Source: Nocardiopsis sinuspersici (lineage in GTDB: Bacteria > Actinomycetota > Actinomycetes > Streptosporangiales > Streptosporangiaceae). From it: a DNA stretch of 64,000 bases. The notes beneath the pieces are model-generated. The model saw only the letters and a program-made list of their open reading frames with translations. It was not told where the DNA came from and searched no databases. Location of the stretch: NCBI GenBank assembly GCA_008638415.1, contig VWVT01000014.1, positions 95,727 through 159,726 on the forward strand, given 5' to 3'. Each line of letters opens with the position of its first letter. Positions within the stretch are counted from its first letter, which is position 1. Below, one piece after another: positions 16,077 to 25,457 of the stretch. Both the position numbers and the translations under genes were made by a program.

Positions 16077-17657
16077 CTAGACGTGCACGACGGGCTCACC
16101 GCCGTCGGGCCTGCCCCCGCGCATGAACAGCGACAGCCCCGCCGCCAGCAGCATCAGCACCGCCGCGATCCCGAAGGCCCACTGCAACCCGTCGATGAAG
16201 GCCAGGTTGCTGGCCTCGGTGACCGCGCGCGCCACCTCGGCCGTGGCGCCCCCGGGTACCACGGCGCCGCCCTGGGCGATGGTGCTCTGCATGTCCGCCA
16301 GTTCCCCGGAGGCGGGCTCGGCCAGGCCCGCCGCGGCGAAGTGGCCGGGCAGGGTGGAGATGATGGTCGCCGACATGACCGCGCCCAGCACGGCCGTTCC
16401 CAGCGATCCGCCCAACTGCATGGCGGCCTGCTGGACGGCGGAGGCCACGCCCGCGAAGCGCACCGGGGCGTTGCCGACGATGGCCGCGGTGGAGCCCGTC
16501 ATCACCAGGCTCAGACCGGTGCCGAGCAGGACGAAGGCCGCCGACAGGTAGACGGTGCCGGTGTCGGTGTCCAGCCGGGACAGCAGGAACATGCCCGCGC
16601 CCGCCAGCAGCAGGCCCGCCGTGGTGGGCGTCCGGGCGCCCACGCGGTCCAGGACACGGCCCGCGACCGGCGAGGTGAGCGCCATCAGCGCGGTCATCGG
16701 CAGCAGTTGCATGCCGGTCTGCGCCGGGCTCATCCCCAGCACGCCCTGCAGGTAGAAGGCGACGAAGAACAGCGACCCCATCAGGCTCACCGCCATCAGC
16801 ACCATGAGCACGACGCCGATGGAGATGGAGGGGTTCGCGAAGAGCCCCAGCGGGATCAGCGGTTCCTGCGGGCGGCGCTCCCACAGCACGAAGGCGGCGC
16901 CGAAGACCAGGGCGGCGGCGAGGGAGGCCAGGGTGACCGGGTCCGTCCAGCCCGCGGTGGGCGCCTCGACCAGGGCCCACACCAGGGCGAGGATCGCGAT
17001 GCTGACCAGGACGATGCCGGGCACGTCCATGCGCGATCCGGAGTCGGTCGCCCGGTTCGGGGCGAGCAGCCACAGGCCCAGGGCGAGGGCGGCGGCTCCG
17101 ACGGGGACGTTGACGAAGAACACGGCCTCCCAGCCGAACGTGCCCACCAGGACGCCGCCGACGATGGGGCCGCCCGCGGTGGCCGCGCCGAGGATGCTGC
17201 CGAAGACGCCGAAGGCACGGCCGAGCTTGTGCGGCGGGAAGCCGGACCGCAGCAGGCCCAGGGCGGCGGGCATCAGCAGCGCGCCGAAGATCCCCTGTAG
17301 CACCCGGAAGGCGATGAGCATGGCCACACCCGCGGACAGCGCGATCGCCACGGAGGAGAGCACGAAGCCCACCACGCCCACGAGGTAGGTGTTGCGGTAG
17401 CCGAAGCGGTCGCCGAGCTTGCCCGCGGTGATCAGGAAGACCGCCAGTCCGAGCAGGTAGCCGTGGGTGACCCACTGGAGCCCGGCCAGCGAGGCGCCCA
17501 GGCTCTCGCCGATGGCGGGGTTGGCGACGGCCACGATGGTGCCGTCCAGGGCCACCATCATCACGCCGAACGCGATCGCCACCAGGACCGCCCAGGGGTT
17601 GCCCCGAAGCCCTCCCCGCTCCGCCCGTGTGGTCTGTGGAACGGTCTGTGCGGTCAT
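16077..17657 (-). CDS. MFS drug efflux transporter, DHA2 (EmrB/QacA) 14-TM family
   Basis: The 526-residue membrane protein has about 14 hydrophobic helices, the MFS signature GDRFGYRNTY between helices 2 and 3, motif C GGPIVGGVLVGTFGWEAVFFVNVPVG at helix 5-6, and a DHA2-type start (MMVALDGTIVAVANPAI). It exports hydrophobic drugs using the proton gradient. It is divergent from a TetR gene; two 13-bp palindromes lie between them, 39-85 bases before this start codon. Substrate is unknown. The gene ends in repeat member C. Confidence 0.94.
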   Translation of the reverse strand: MTAQTVPQTTRAERGGLRGNPWAVLVAIAFGVMMVALDGTIVAVANPAIGESLGASLAGLQWVTHGYLLGLAVFLITAGKLGDRFGYRNTYLVGVVGFVLSSVAIALSAGVAMLIAFRVLQGIFGALLMPAALGLLRSGFPPHKLGRAFGVFGSILGAATAGGPIVGGVLVGTFGWEAVFFVNVPVGAAALALGLWLLAPNRATDSGSRMDVPGIVLVSIAILALVWALVEAPTAGWTDPVTLASLAAALVFGAAFVLWERRPQEPLIPLGLFANPSISIGVVLMVLMAVSLMGSLFFVAFYLQGVLGMSPAQTGMQLLPMTALMALTSPVAGRVLDRVGARTPTTAGLLLAGAGMFLLSRLDTDTGTVYLSAAFVLLGTGLSLVMTGSTAAIVGNAPVRFAGVASAVQQAAMQLGGSLGTAVLGAVMSATIISTLPGHFAAAGLAEPASGELADMQSTIAQGGAVVPGGATAEVARAVTEASNLAFIDGLQWAFGIAAVLMLLAAGLSLFMRGGRPDGGEPVVHV

Positions 17658-17695
17658 GCTTCCCCCTGCGCGCCGGTGTCTTCTCCGGTAATCAT

Positions 17696-17742
17696 GTCAG
17701 CGGCTGACTCCTTGCATCAACTGTGTTTTGTCAGCCGCTGAC
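17696..17742. promoter_or_regulatory. Twin 13-bp palindromic operators between MFS pump and TetR genes
   Basis: GTCAGC-G-GCTGAC (17696-17708) and GTCAGC-C-GCTGAC (17730-17742) are perfect palindromes around one central base, with centres 34 bp apart. They lie in the 141-bp divergent promoter region; TAATAT at 17744-17749, directly after the second site, may be the -10 box of the TetR gene. The arrangement is that of a TetR autoregulator that also represses its efflux pump. Confidence 0.85.
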
Positions 17743-17798
17743 GTAATATTCTTCACGCGGTACCCTGTGGACAGAGCCAACACCTGGGAGGCACGTCC

Positions 17799-18455
17799 AT
17801 GAGCGCGACGAGCGCCGAACCGGAGGAACAGGTCGGGCTCCGTGAGCGCAAGAAGGCCCGGATGCGCGAGTCCCTCATGGAGTCGGCTCTGCGCCTGTTC
17901 CACGAGAACGGTTACCAGCGGACCACGACCGAGGAGATCGCCGCCTGCGCCGGGGTCTCCCAGCGCACGTTCTTCCGCTACTTCGGCTCCAAGGAGGACG
18001 TCGTCCTGGAGGCGGTCGAGGACGTCGACGAGCACCTGTTCGCGTCCCTGGCCGACCGCCCCGCCGACGAGCCCCCGTTCACGGCGCTGCGCAACGCGAT
18101 GGTCGACCACTGGGAGTACCTGAGGCGCGGGCCGCTCCACCTCAAGGGCAGCGCGATGGGGATGGTCGCCGACAGCCCCGAGTTGATCGAGGTCAACATG
18201 CGCTACTGCCACCGCAGGCAGCACCGGCTGGCCCGGGCCGTCGGCGAGCGCACCGGCGTGGACCCGGCCACCGACCCGCGCCCGGGCGTCCTGGCCGCGG
18301 TGTTCCTCTCCGCTCTGGCCACGGGCCACCAGGCCTGGTGCGCGTCCGGCTCCCACGACAAGGAACGGCTGCTCGGGGCCTTCCTCGACCGGCTCGACCT
18401 GGTCCCCGAGGTGGTCGAGGGCCCCTGGAGTCCTCCGGTCCCCTCCCCCGGCTGA
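17799..18455 (+). CDS. TetR family regulator of the divergent efflux pump
   Basis: The 218-residue protein has an N-terminal TetR helix-turn-helix (residues about 20-65: TTTEEIAACAGVSQRTFFRYFGSKEDVV) and a helical ligand-binding domain with a MftR-like C-terminus. GGGAGG precedes ATG 17799. With its divergent MFS partner and the twin GTCAGCnGCTGAC operators, it most likely represses the pump until a substrate drug binds. Confidence 0.93.
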   Translation: MSATSAEPEEQVGLRERKKARMRESLMESALRLFHENGYQRTTTEEIAACAGVSQRTFFRYFGSKEDVVLEAVEDVDEHLFASLADRPADEPPFTALRNAMVDHWEYLRRGPLHLKGSAMGMVADSPELIEVNMRYCHRRQHRLARAVGERTGVDPATDPRPGVLAAVFLSALATGHQAWCASGSHDKERLLGAFLDRLDLVPEVVEGPWSPPVPSPG

Positions 18456-18609
18456 ACGCCGGGCCCCTCCCGGGAACCCTCGGGGAGCGGCGCGTCGAAC
18501 CCCTCCCGGCGACGGAAATCCGTCACCGCCCCCTCAACAAACCCTCCGGCCGTCACTAGGCTCGGGCGGGCTTCACGGAGAGCGGGGCGGCGCGGGAGGG
18601 AAGCGGCCG

Positions 18610-18779
18610 ATGGCGAACTGCCCGGTGTGTTCGAGCGGGGACCAGGTCGCCAAGGTGTCCGCCGTGGCGTGTCTGGCAGCGCCTGTACTACTGCCGCCGC
18701 GACGACGTCGTTCGACCCCGCCACCGGCGCCCACGGCCCGCCGAGCGCCATGCGGCGGCTCATCGGGGTGCCCGGCTGA
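18610..18779 (+). pseudogene. Decayed zinc-ribbon protein gene
   Basis: A good RBS (GGGAGG) and ATG at 18610 start MANCPVCSSGDQVAKVSAV, with a CxxC ribbon half. The next segment, RLYYCRRDDVV, lies in a different frame, and FDPATGAHGPPSAMRRLIG, ending at TGA 18779, lies in the third frame. Joined, the pieces read like one short zinc-ribbon protein of a type I recall from related actinomycetes. Two frameshifts and a missing middle mean it is probably non-functional, unless the sequence has errors. Confidence 0.5.
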
Positions 18780-19080
18780 GGCCGGTGAGGCCGGCTGGGG
18801 CCGGCGGTATCCGGCGGTGTTCGCGGTGCCCCGGGCGATGGCACGTCCGCCGGAGCCGGGGCGGGCCGGCGAACACGCGGGTCCCACCGCACGGGGAGGA
18901 CGCTGCGGAAGGCGCGTCCCCGTTCCGGAAAGGACGGGGCTCCAGGAAGGACGGGGACCGAACGGCATCGGAAACCGGTACCACGGGCCGGAAACGAGCG
19001 TGTCGGAAACATACACATTGCTGCGTGACAGCGCTACTTTGGACTTCCCTGTCCACCCGTGAAACAGATTGAGCCCTTAT

Positions 19081-19866
19081 ATGGCAGACCTCCCCATCGA
19101 CACCAGCGTGGCCCATTCCGCACGGGTGTGGAACTACTGGCTGGGCGGCAAGGACAACTATCCGGCCGACCGGGAGGTCGGTGAGCACATCCAGGCCACC
19201 TTCCCCGGGATCGTCGCCGCCGCCCGCGCCGACCGCGCCTTCCTGTACCGCGCGGTCACCTACCTGGCCGAAGAGGAGGGCATCCGCCAGTTCCTCGACA
19301 TCGGCACCGGCCTGCCCACGGCCAACAACACCCACGAGGTCGCCCAGGCCGCCGCCCCCGAGTCCACGATCGTCTACGTCGACAACGACCCGCTCGTGCT
19401 CGCGCACGCCCGGGCCCTGCTCACCAGCGATCCGAGGGGCGCCACGCACTACATCGACGCGGACCTGGGCGAACCGGGCCCCCTCCTGGAGCAGGCCCGC
19501 GAGTACCTGGACTTCGACCAGCCGATCGCCCTGCTGATCATGGGCACGCTCGCCCACGTCCCCGACGACGCCGAGGCGGTGTCCCTGGTCCGTGCCTACG
19601 TGGACGCGCTCTGCCCGGGCAGCTTCTTCGTCACCAACGACAGCACGAACACCAGCCCGGAGATCGTCCAGGCGGCCGACCACTGGAACGCCAACGCCTC
19701 CTCCCACATCCACCTGCGCGCCCCGGAGCAGATCGAGCGCTTCTTCGAGGGACTGGACCTGCTGGAGCCCGGCGTGGTGTCGGTGCCCTTCTGGCGCCCG
19801 TCACCGGCCGAGGTCGGACACACCGTGCACGTGGACCAGTACGGCGGCATGGCCCGCAAGCCCTGA
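19081..19866 (+). CDS. SAM-dependent methyltransferase, DUF574 (SAV2177-like) family
   Basis: The 261-residue protein shows the family hallmarks: IDTSVAHSARVWNYWLGGKDNYPADR at the N-terminus, FLDIGTGLPTANNTHEVAQ (SAM-binding loop), VYVDNDPLVLAHARALL, and DALCPGSFFVTN. The family is very common in streptomycete-type genomes, often in many copies, with unknown substrate. ATG 19081 was used; TTG 19069 is possible. Monocistronic. Confidence 0.93.
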   Translation: MADLPIDTSVAHSARVWNYWLGGKDNYPADREVGEHIQATFPGIVAAARADRAFLYRAVTYLAEEEGIRQFLDIGTGLPTANNTHEVAQAAAPESTIVYVDNDPLVLAHARALLTSDPRGATHYIDADLGEPGPLLEQAREYLDFDQPIALLIMGTLAHVPDDAEAVSLVRAYVDALCPGSFFVTNDSTNTSPEIVQAADHWNANASSHIHLRAPEQIERFFEGLDLLEPGVVSVPFWRPSPAEVGHTVHVDQYGGMARKP

Positions 19867-19958
19867 TCCGAGCGGGGACGCGCTCGCCTGGCCCGGCCTC
19901 CGGGCGATGTCGCCCACGCTCCCCTGGACCTCGCGGGGACGCGTTCGCCGTGACGGCC

Positions 19959-19988
19959 GTGGCCGACCAGCACCCGCTGGTCGGCCAC
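19959..19988. terminator. Bidirectional terminator between methyltransferase and ptsI
   Basis: A perfect 13-bp stem, GTGGCCGACCAGC (19959-19971) with GCTGGTCGGCCAC (19976-19988), closes a 4-nt loop in the 319-bp gap between two convergent genes. Nothing else was seen in that gap. Confidence 0.8.
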
Positions 19989-20185
19989 ACCGCGTTCGGA
20001 GGACCTCGTTCCATCCCGCGGCGGCACGTCCCACGTCCGTCCCCGGACCCGCTCCGAACGGCGGGGAGGCCGCTTCCCGTGGGCTCCGGACGCACCGCGG
20101 CATCGCGGACCGACCGATCCGGCGCCACCGCTCCGGCGGCGGCCACGCCCGTCGTGGCCGCCGGCCACGCCCACGGCGGACGCCG

Positions 20186-21889
20186 TCACCGGCTGGAGGT
20201 CTCCGGATGGGCGGCGGCCCGCACCGCCTCCCTCGCCTGTTCGGCGCTGGAGGCCGCCACCGCCAGCTCCGCCAGCCTGCGGCACTCGTCGCGGGTGTGC
20301 AGGGCGAGCGCGTGGCGCACGGCGGACAGCGCGGGCGCGGACATCGACAGGCTGGTCGAGCCCAGCCCCACCAGCACCAGGGCCAGCAGCGGATCCGCGG
20401 CGGCCTCGCCGCACACCCCCACGGAACGGCCCGACCGCTCCCCCACCGCACCCACGGTCTCCACCAGCCGCAGCAGCGCGGGCTGCCAGGGGTCGAGCAG
20501 GTCGGGCAGCGCGCCCAGGGTCCGGTCGGCGGCCATCGTGTACTGCGCCAGGTCGTTGGTGCCGATCGACACGAAGTCCACACGGGGCAGCAGCCGGTCG
20601 GCGAGCAGGGCCGCCCCGGGCACCTCGATCATCACCCCGACCTCGGTGAGCCCGGCCCGGCGCGCCAGGGCGGCGAACTCGGCGGCCTCGTCGGGCGTGG
20701 ACACCATCGGCGCCATCACCCGCACCCGTGCCGAGGTCTCCAAGGAGGCGGCGGCGATCGCCGAGAGCTGCTCGGTGAGCAGTCCGGGGTGCACGCGCGA
20801 GGTCCGAAAGCCCCGCATGCCGAGCGCGGGGTTGTCCTCCTGCCCGGTCTCCACGAAGGACAGCGGCTTGTCCGAGCCCGCGTCCAGGGTGCGCACCGTG
20901 ACGACGCGTCCGGCGAACGCCTCGAACAGGGAGGTGTAGGCGGCGGTCTGCTCCGCGACCGTCGGCGGCTCCGCCTGGCCCAGGAACAGGAACTCGGTGC
21001 GCAGCAGCCCCACGCCCTCGCTGTCGTGCGCGCCCGCCTTGCGGGGGTCCCCCTCACCGACGTTGAGCAGCAGCGCGACCGGCGTGCCGTCGGCGGTCCT
21101 GCCGGGCCCGGTGGACTCGGCGAGCAGCGCGCGTCTGCGCTCGGCGCGCCGGCGCATCCGGTCGGCGAGCTCCTCGTCGGGATCGACCTCGACCGTCCCC
21201 GCGTCGCCGTCCACCGCCACCGTGACCCCGTCCGCGAGGCCCTCGACGCCCTCGCAACCCACGACGGCGGGGATACCGAGCGCCCGGGCCAGGATGACCG
21301 TGTGGCTGGTGGGGCCGCCGTAGCGGGTGACGATGCCGAGCACCCGCTCGGTGTCGAGCTGGACGGTGTCGGCGGGCGCGAGGTCGTCGGCTACCAGCAC
21401 GTGCGCAACGCCGGGATCGGGCACCCCGGGCATGGGCAGGCCCATGAGAAGGGCCACCGCGCGGTCCCGGATGTCGGCGAGGTCGGCGGCGCGCTCGGCC
21501 AGGTAGCCCCCGGCCGCCTGGAGCAGCTCCTGGTAGGCGCCGCACGCGGAGTGGACCGCCCACGCCGCCGGGTCCCCCTCCTCGGTGCGCTCCCCGACGC
21601 GGCGCGCCAGGTCGGGGTCGCGCGCCATGAGCGCCTGGGCGCCGAGCACCGCCGCCGCGTCGCCCTCCAGGCCGGCGGCCCGCCGGTCGAGCAGCTCGGC
21701 CACCTGTTCCAGGGCCCGCCGGGCCCGGTCCGCCTCGTCGCCGGGCTTGCCCGTGGTCGGCCGCTGCTCGGGCAGGGACGGCGGGGGCGCCATCCGCGCC
21801 ACCGGTCCGACGGCGGCGCCGGGACTGGCGGGGATGCCCGAGCACCGGTGGATACCGGTCGCTGAGGGGAGGGGGTCGGTCTGCGCCAT
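20186..21889 (-). CDS. ptsI: PTS phosphoenolpyruvate-protein phosphotransferase (Enzyme I)
   Basis: The 567-residue protein has the EI swivelling domain with active-site His196 in GGPTSHTVILARALGIPAVVG, then the PEP-binding barrel with LLRTEFLFLG, RTLDAGSDKPL, NPALGMRGFR, VMIEVPGAALLADRLL and VGVCGEAAADP. It takes phosphate from PEP to HPr, the first step of sugar uptake by the PTS. ATG 21889 begins MAQTDPLPSATG. HPr is at 27545, and a full EII set lies between them, so the locus looks self-sufficient. It lies downstream of repeat member D. Confidence 0.96.
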   Translation of the reverse strand: MAQTDPLPSATGIHRCSGIPASPGAAVGPVARMAPPPSLPEQRPTTGKPGDEADRARRALEQVAELLDRRAAGLEGDAAAVLGAQALMARDPDLARRVGERTEEGDPAAWAVHSACGAYQELLQAAGGYLAERAADLADIRDRAVALLMGLPMPGVPDPGVAHVLVADDLAPADTVQLDTERVLGIVTRYGGPTSHTVILARALGIPAVVGCEGVEGLADGVTVAVDGDAGTVEVDPDEELADRMRRRAERRRALLAESTGPGRTADGTPVALLLNVGEGDPRKAGAHDSEGVGLLRTEFLFLGQAEPPTVAEQTAAYTSLFEAFAGRVVTVRTLDAGSDKPLSFVETGQEDNPALGMRGFRTSRVHPGLLTEQLSAIAAASLETSARVRVMAPMVSTPDEAAEFAALARRAGLTEVGVMIEVPGAALLADRLLPRVDFVSIGTNDLAQYTMAADRTLGALPDLLDPWQPALLRLVETVGAVGERSGRSVGVCGEAAADPLLALVLVGLGSTSLSMSAPALSAVRHALALHTRDECRRLAELAVAASSAEQAREAVRAAAHPETSSR

Positions 21890-22053
21890 GTTCGCTCCGT
21901 ACGTCGGGAATGGCTGGGAATGCCGGGGGTGCCGTTTTCGGGGGATGTCCTTCCCCGGAACGCCCCGGGTCCACCCCGGCGGCTTCTCTGGTTCTCGGGT
22001 GCCGGGGTCCGGGGGTCCGGGGTCCGGGGTCCGCTCCGGCGGCCGGAGCGGCT

Positions 22054-22272
22054 GGGTTCTGTTCGGTGGACTGGGTCCTGTGCCACCAGGGGTGGTGGCG
22101 AGGGCGCCGCAGGGACCGAAGGTTCCCGTACCCGCGGCGCCCGAGCACGAGGCGCAGCGCAGCCTCAAAGACGACACAGCGAGGGCGCCGACGGGGCCGC
22201 CGGAGGTCCCGAGGGTCCCCGTACCCGCGGCGCCCGAGCACGAGGCGAAGCGCAGCCTCAAGAGAACATGAC
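22054..22272 (-). repeat. Member D of the dispersed 3'-UTR repeat family, after the zinc dehydrogenase gene
   Basis: Head GGGTTCTGTTCGGTGGACTG (22054 on), then two short units, 22098-22178 (81 bp) and 22179-22272, each beginning GCGAGGGCGCCG and containing CCCGTACCCGCGGCGCCCG and CACGAGGCGMAGCGCAGCC. The units lack about 59 bp of the 140-bp version in member A. The block abuts the stop codon of the dehydrogenase at 22273. It fills most of the 383-bp gap before ptsI. Confidence 0.88.
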
Positions 22273-23313
22273 CTAGGGCTGGATGGTCACCTTGATCGCG
22301 GTGCCCGAGGCCACCGTCTCGATGGCCTTGTGGACGTCGGACAGGGACATCCGCTCGGTGATCAGGTCGGCCACCGGCACGGCGCCGGAGGAGATCAGCT
22401 CCAGGGCACGGCGGTTGTGCTCGGGGCTGGAGCCGTTGGCGCCGAAGATCCTGAGCTCCCGGTAGTGCACCGCGTTGGCGTCCAACTGGATGACCGGCGC
22501 GTCCTTGGGCAGGCCGCCGAAGAGGCTGATCCGGCCGCTGCGGGCGACCATGCGCAGCGCGTCCTCCTGGGCGCGTCCGGAGGCGGCGGCGGTGATGACC
22601 ACGTCGGCGCCCCGGCCGTCGGTCAGGCGGAGTACCTCCTCCACCGCGTCGGTCTCCTCCCCGCAGATCGCGGCGTCGGGGCCGACGACGGCGGCGGACA
22701 TGTCCAGGCGGCCCCGGTTGAGGTCCACCAGGTAGACCCTCGAAGCGCCGCGGGCCCGGGCCAGCCGGACGTGCAGGCAGCCGATGGGACCGGCCCCCAT
22801 GACCACCACCGTGTCGCCCTCGCCGACCCCGGCGATCTCCTGGCCGTTGAGCACGCACGCCAGCGGCTCGGCGACGGAGGCCTCGGCGAAGTCGACGTCC
22901 TCGGGGACCCGGTTGACCCCGTCCACGGCCAGGACCGCCTCGGGGATGACCATGTACTCGGCGAAGCCGCCGTCGTAGTGGTAGCCCATGGACTCCTGGC
23001 GGGAGCACACGGTGAACCGGCCGTCGGAGCACTCCGCGCAGGTCCCGCACGGGATGGCGGCGATGACCTGGACGCGGTCGCCCTCGGCCCAGCCGGTGAC
23101 CCCCTCGCCCACCTCCACGATCCGTCCGGCGATCTCGTGCCCGATCACGCGGGGCGGGCGGATGTGGTGGTGGCCGTGCCGGGAGATCTTCACGTCCGTG
23201 CCGCAGGTGGAGCAGTTGACGACGGCGATCTTGATCTGTCCGGGTCCGGCGGTCGGCTCGGGAGCCTGCTCCAGTCGGATGTCACCGGGTGCGTAGAAGC
23301 GGGCGACGAGCAT
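22273..23313 (-). CDS. Zinc-dependent MDR dehydrogenase, probably a sugar-alcohol (phosphate) dehydrogenase
   Basis: The 346-residue medium-chain dehydrogenase has the catalytic zinc Cys in NCSTCGTDVK, GHEIAGRIVEVG, structural zinc Cys cluster CGTCAECSDGRFTVC, and a Rossmann NAD site VMGAGPIGCLHV. It resembles sorbitol, galactitol-phosphate and threonine dehydrogenases. In the PTS operon it probably oxidises the phosphorylated polyol delivered by the EII complex to a ketose phosphate. It is the last gene of the minus-strand EIIC-EIIB-EIIA-dehydrogenase run and ends at repeat member D. Confidence 0.9.
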   Translation of the reverse strand: MLVARFYAPGDIRLEQAPEPTAGPGQIKIAVVNCSTCGTDVKISRHGHHHIRPPRVIGHEIAGRIVEVGEGVTGWAEGDRVQVIAAIPCGTCAECSDGRFTVCSRQESMGYHYDGGFAEYMVIPEAVLAVDGVNRVPEDVDFAEASVAEPLACVLNGQEIAGVGEGDTVVVMGAGPIGCLHVRLARARGASRVYLVDLNRGRLDMSAAVVGPDAAICGEETDAVEEVLRLTDGRGADVVITAAASGRAQEDALRMVARSGRISLFGGLPKDAPVIQLDANAVHYRELRIFGANGSSPEHNRRALELISSGAVPVADLITERMSLSDVHKAIETVASGTAIKVTIQP

Positions 23314-23374
23314 GTTCGGGCCTTTCTGGTGGTGCCCGCCGGACCGGTCCCGGCCCGGCGGGTGGTGGGTGTGC

Positions 23375-23818
23375 TCAGCCGTTCCGGACGGGGCCGAGCA
23401 GTTCGACGACGTCGGACGGGGTGGCCGCGGCGCGCAGCCGGGCGGCCCTGTCGGGGTCGGTGAGGATCCCCGCCAGCGAGGACAGCACGCCCAGGTGCTC
23501 CTCCCCGGAGGCGGCGATGCCGATGGCCACGTGGACGGTGGGCCCGCCCCAGTCGACCCCGTCGGGGAACTGGACCACGGCCAGCGCGGTCCTCCTCACC
23601 AGCGACCGCGAGGCGTCGGTGCCGTGCGGGATGGCCACGCCCTCGCCCACGAAGGTGGGGACGGAGGCCTCGCGTTCGTGCATGGCGCTCACGTAGCCGG
23701 GCTCGACCGCGCCGAGCTCGACCAGGAGGGCGCCGCACTGGTCGATGGCGTCGGTCCGGCCCGTAGCGGTGCGGTTCAGCCGGACCGCGTCGGCGGTCAG
23801 CACCAGCTCACTCGGCAA
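23375..23818 (-). CDS. PTS EIIA, mannitol/fructose family
   Basis: The 147-residue domain protein has the phosphorylated His65 in GEGVAIPHGTD and the fold of mannitol-type EIIA (MHEREASVPTFVGEG, LAGILTDPDRAARL). It receives phosphate from HPr and passes it to EIIB. It overlaps the end of the EIIB gene by 11 bases. Encoded as a separate protein rather than fused to EIICB. Confidence 0.93.
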   Translation of the reverse strand: MPSELVLTADAVRLNRTATGRTDAIDQCGALLVELGAVEPGYVSAMHEREASVPTFVGEGVAIPHGTDASRSLVRRTALAVVQFPDGVDWGGPTVHVAIGIAASGEEHLGVLSSLAGILTDPDRAARLRAAATPSDVVELLGPVRNG

Positions 23819-24116
23819 GGGTGCTCCCGTCCCTGACGGCCTGCTCCAGGCGGGCGAAGGCCGGGTCTCCCATGAACATCTGGAAGGCGATGACGACGGT
23901 GTCGGGGGCCCGCTTGCGGGCCCGGTCGACCAGGCCGGTGTGGCACAGGACCACGTCGGCGCCCTCGGGGATCCGGTCGACGGGGGCGTGTTCGACGGCC
24001 ACCCCGTGCGGGGACAGGGACTTGCTCAACTGCGAGGTGAGCAGGACGCTGCTGCCCATGCCCGCGTCGCACGCCACGACGACCTTCTTGATGGCGGAAC
24101 CCTCGATGCTGCTCAT
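23808..24116 (-). CDS. PTS EIIB, mannitol/lactose-type
   Basis: The 102-residue protein carries the phosphorylated Cys16 in VVVACDAGMGSS and the remaining EIIB fold (VVLCHTGLVDRARKRAP). It phosphorylates the incoming substrate held by EIIC. The ATG at 24116 overlaps the EIIC stop codon by 4 bases (24113-24116), and its own end overlaps the EIIA start, so the three EII proteins are translationally coupled. Confidence 0.92.
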   Translation of the reverse strand: MSSIEGSAIKKVVVACDAGMGSSVLLTSQLSKSLSPHGVAVEHAPVDRIPEGADVVLCHTGLVDRARKRAPDTVVIAFQMFMGDPAFARLEQAVRDGSTLAE

Positions 24117-25222
24117 CGGTTGTTCTCCTGCTTCTCTGCGGCTTCCTGCTGGGTCTTCTCCTCGCGTTCGGCCCTGCGCTCGGACCGGCCGAAGCCGAGC
24201 AGGAGCGAGGCGATGACGAAGGAGACGATGGTGGCGGCGGCGACTCCGGCCAGGACCTGTACGTGGCCCCCGGGCGGGGTGACCGCCATGAGCGCGATGA
24301 TGCTGCCGGGGGAGGCGGCGGAGATGAGCCCGGCGTCGAGGAGCATGAAGGTCGCGACGCCGGACATCCCGCCGCCGATCGCGGCCAGGATCAGCTTGGG
24401 CTGGGCGAGGATGTACGGGAAGTAGATCTCGTGGATGCCGCCGAAGAAGTGGATGACGATCGCTCCGGGGGCGGTGGCACGGCTGACCTTGGACCCGAAG
24501 AGCATGCAGGCCAGGAGGATGCCCAGGCCGGGACCGGGGTTGGTCTCGATGAGGAACTCGATGGCGCTGCCCTCGGTGACCGCGCGGGCCGTGCCCAGCG
24601 GCGTGAAGACGCCGTGGTTGATGGCGTTGTTGAGGAAGAGCACCTTGGCGGGCTCGACGAGGACCGAGACCACGGGCAGCAGGCTCATGTCGATGAGGAA
24701 CTGCACCGCCGTGCCCAGTGCCCGGGCGATGGCGCCCACGAGCGGTCCGACCACGTAGGCGCCCAGGACCGCCAGGAGCGCCGCGAGGATGCCGGCGCTG
24801 AAGTTGTTGACCAGCATCTCGAAGCCGGTCTTGATCCGCGGCTGGACCACCCGGTCGAAGTGCTTCATGAGATAGGCCGACAGCGGTCCCATGAGCATCG
24901 CGCCCAGGAACATCGGCATGTCCGCCGAGACGATCACGCCCATGGTCGCCGCCGCGCCGACCACACCGCCGCGCTGCCCGTGCACCAGGGTTCCGCCGGT
25001 GTAGGCGATCAGCAGCGGGAGCAGGTAGGTGATCATGGGCCCGACGAGTTCGGCCAGGTACTCGTTGGGCCACCAGCCGTCGGGGATGAACAGGGCGGTG
25101 ATCAGCCCCCAGGCGATGAACGCGCCGATGTTGGGCATCACCATGCTGGACAGGAACCCGCCGAAGCGCTGGACTCCGGAGCGCACCGAGGCGAGCCTGC
25201 TGCCGCTTTGCTGTGTGGTCAT
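24113..25222 (-). CDS. PTS EIIC, mannitol-family permease
   Basis: The 369-residue membrane permease has about eight helices and family motifs FGGIHEIYFPYIL (substrate site), LLINNAINHGVFTPLG-like NAINHGVFTP, and MVMPNIGAFIAWGLITALFIP. In the mannitol family the GGIHEIYFPY segment contacts the sugar alcohol. ATG 25222 starts MTTQQSGSRLASVRS. Unlike E. coli MtlA, the C, B and A domains are separate genes. The preceding 235 bases (25223-25457) are G-rich without a gene. Confidence 0.93.
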   Translation of the reverse strand: MTTQQSGSRLASVRSGVQRFGGFLSSMVMPNIGAFIAWGLITALFIPDGWWPNEYLAELVGPMITYLLPLLIAYTGGTLVHGQRGGVVGAAATMGVIVSADMPMFLGAMLMGPLSAYLMKHFDRVVQPRIKTGFEMLVNNFSAGILAALLAVLGAYVVGPLVGAIARALGTAVQFLIDMSLLPVVSVLVEPAKVLFLNNAINHGVFTPLGTARAVTEGSAIEFLIETNPGPGLGILLACMLFGSKVSRATAPGAIVIHFFGGIHEIYFPYILAQPKLILAAIGGGMSGVATFMLLDAGLISAASPGSIIALMAVTPPGGHVQVLAGVAAATIVSFVIASLLLGFGRSERRAEREEKTQQEAAEKQENNR

Positions 25223-25457
25223 GGGGACCTCCTGGGAGGTGCGGCGGGCTTCTACCGCGCCGGGGTGGGGGTGGGTGGTACTGAGCAGAGGGGTGGGTGT
25301 CGGGGGATCGGGTGGTGCGGGGGTGGACGGTGCGAAACGGAGGGCGGTACTGGGTGAGGGGTGGACGGTGCGGGAGCGGGGTGGTGAGGGGTGCTCCGGG
25401 GCGGTGCGGCCCCCGGCCGGGAGGACCACAGGACGGCGCTCCGGAGCACCCGGCCGG

